A stretch of 64,000 bases of DNA, taken from the NCBI GenBank assembly GCA_001487125.1, contig LN913011.1:124001-188000 (forward strand). The letters are read 5' to 3'. Of the stretch, positions 63,883-64,000 are shown piece by piece. Position 1 is the first letter of the stretch. Every line of letters starts with the position of its first letter. A program made the translations under genes and the position numbers. The notes under the pieces are model-generated. The model saw only the letters and a program-made list of their open reading frames with translations. It was not told the DNA's origin and searched no databases. The DNA comes from Gabonibacter massiliensis. Its GTDB lineage: Bacteria > Bacteroidota > Bacteroidia > Bacteroidales > Marinifilaceae.

Positions 63883-63998
63883 GATTCTTTTTCTTTAAAT
63901 GGATTTATACTATTATACTCTTCTATTTCCCAAATGGAAGTTACTTTTTTATCGGGATACATGCGAGTAACGATCTTTTGCAGCGTATCGTCCGTGCC
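63879..63998 (-). CDS. C-terminal 39 residues of an unrecognised protein (partial)
   Basis: The reading frame enters from the right edge and ends in GTDDTLQKIVTRMYPDKK, then EIEEYNSINPFKEKES and the stop TGA, which overlaps the ACP start (ATGA). The fragment is too short to name. Given the position next to ACP and KAS III, an acyltransferase, FkbH-like or related enzyme is possible, but no motif shows it. Confidence 0.6.
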   Translation of the reverse strand, partial: GTDDTLQKIVTRMYPDKKVTSIWEIEEYNSINPFKEKES

Positions 63999-64000
63999 GA

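Noticed and set aside
1-64000. tRNA, rRNA or phage/IS elements
   Set aside because: None was seen on reading the gaps: no cloverleaf-like sequence ending in CCA, no transposase, integrase or phage structural gene.

Overview
The window looks like chromosomal DNA of an anaerobic Bacteroidota, probably of the order Bacteroidales. An Odoribacter/Butyricimonas-like host is a guess from gene content, not a demonstrated assignment. The evidence is the Bacteroidota promoter -7 consensus TAnnTTTG at many starts, with few Shine-Dalgarno sequences. Typical Bacteroidota genes also occur: DUF1573, DPP-IV, UpxY-type NusG, FdtA and AddB-like nuclease. Coding is dense, no tRNA or rRNA genes were seen, and no insertion sequence or phage was found.

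Layout. 1-6.6 kb: mutS2 (cut by the window edge), a DUF1573 protein, rpsO-pnp, and a PdxA-like protein whose catalytic residues are largely substituted. 6.7-11.7 kb: a five-gene minus-strand operon for a heterodisulfide-reductase-like complex (HdrC, HdrB, short HdrA, small HdrC2, membrane-anchored HdrD). 11.8-18.1 kb: rubrerythrin, biotin ligase, and both topoisomerase IV subunits. 18.1-35.7 kb: two distant paralogs of a giant membrane protein (ABC-2-like permease + M1-peptidase-like region without HExxH + golvesin-like C-terminus), each preceded by small secreted or anchored proteins. Between them lie udk, a 207-bp tandem repeat array, an AddB-like nuclease, a nitroreductase with a palindromic operator candidate, a FAH-family protein lacking its metal ligands, an acyl-CoA synthetase and PepD. 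35.8-42.0 kb: DPP-IV, tgt, an LptG/LptF permease and an RluB-type pseudouridine synthase with a long Arg-rich tail.

42.1-64.0 kb is a surface-polysaccharide locus in two convergent halves. The plus-strand half holds a PglF/CapD dehydratase, an UpxY-like antiterminator, a Wza-like export protein and a Wzz-like chain-length regulator. The minus-strand half enters from beyond the right edge. It runs through an acyl carrier protein, a ketoacyl synthase III, an SDR, a NeuD-type acyltransferase, an MBL hydrolase, a Wzy-like polymerase, WecC and WecB (UDP-ManNAcA), a glycosyltransferase, two FdtA-type isomerases, an acyltransferase, a DegT aminotransferase, a second glycosyltransferase, a GNAT protein, a polysaccharide deacetylase, an epimerase, and finally a WecA/MraY-type initiating transferase. 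The halves meet at a shared bidirectional terminator. The gene set suggests a repeat unit with ManNAcA and a 3-amino-3,6-dideoxy sugar that may carry an acyl group made locally.

The strongest candidates for something undescribed are the paired permease/pseudo-peptidase/golvesin proteins, the membrane-linked Hdr operon, and the PdxA-like and FAH-like proteins that kept their folds but lost active-site residues. AT-rich degenerate repeats (TGATTA-type octamers and a TTGTAGATTGACGATT-type word) fill many intergenic gaps.
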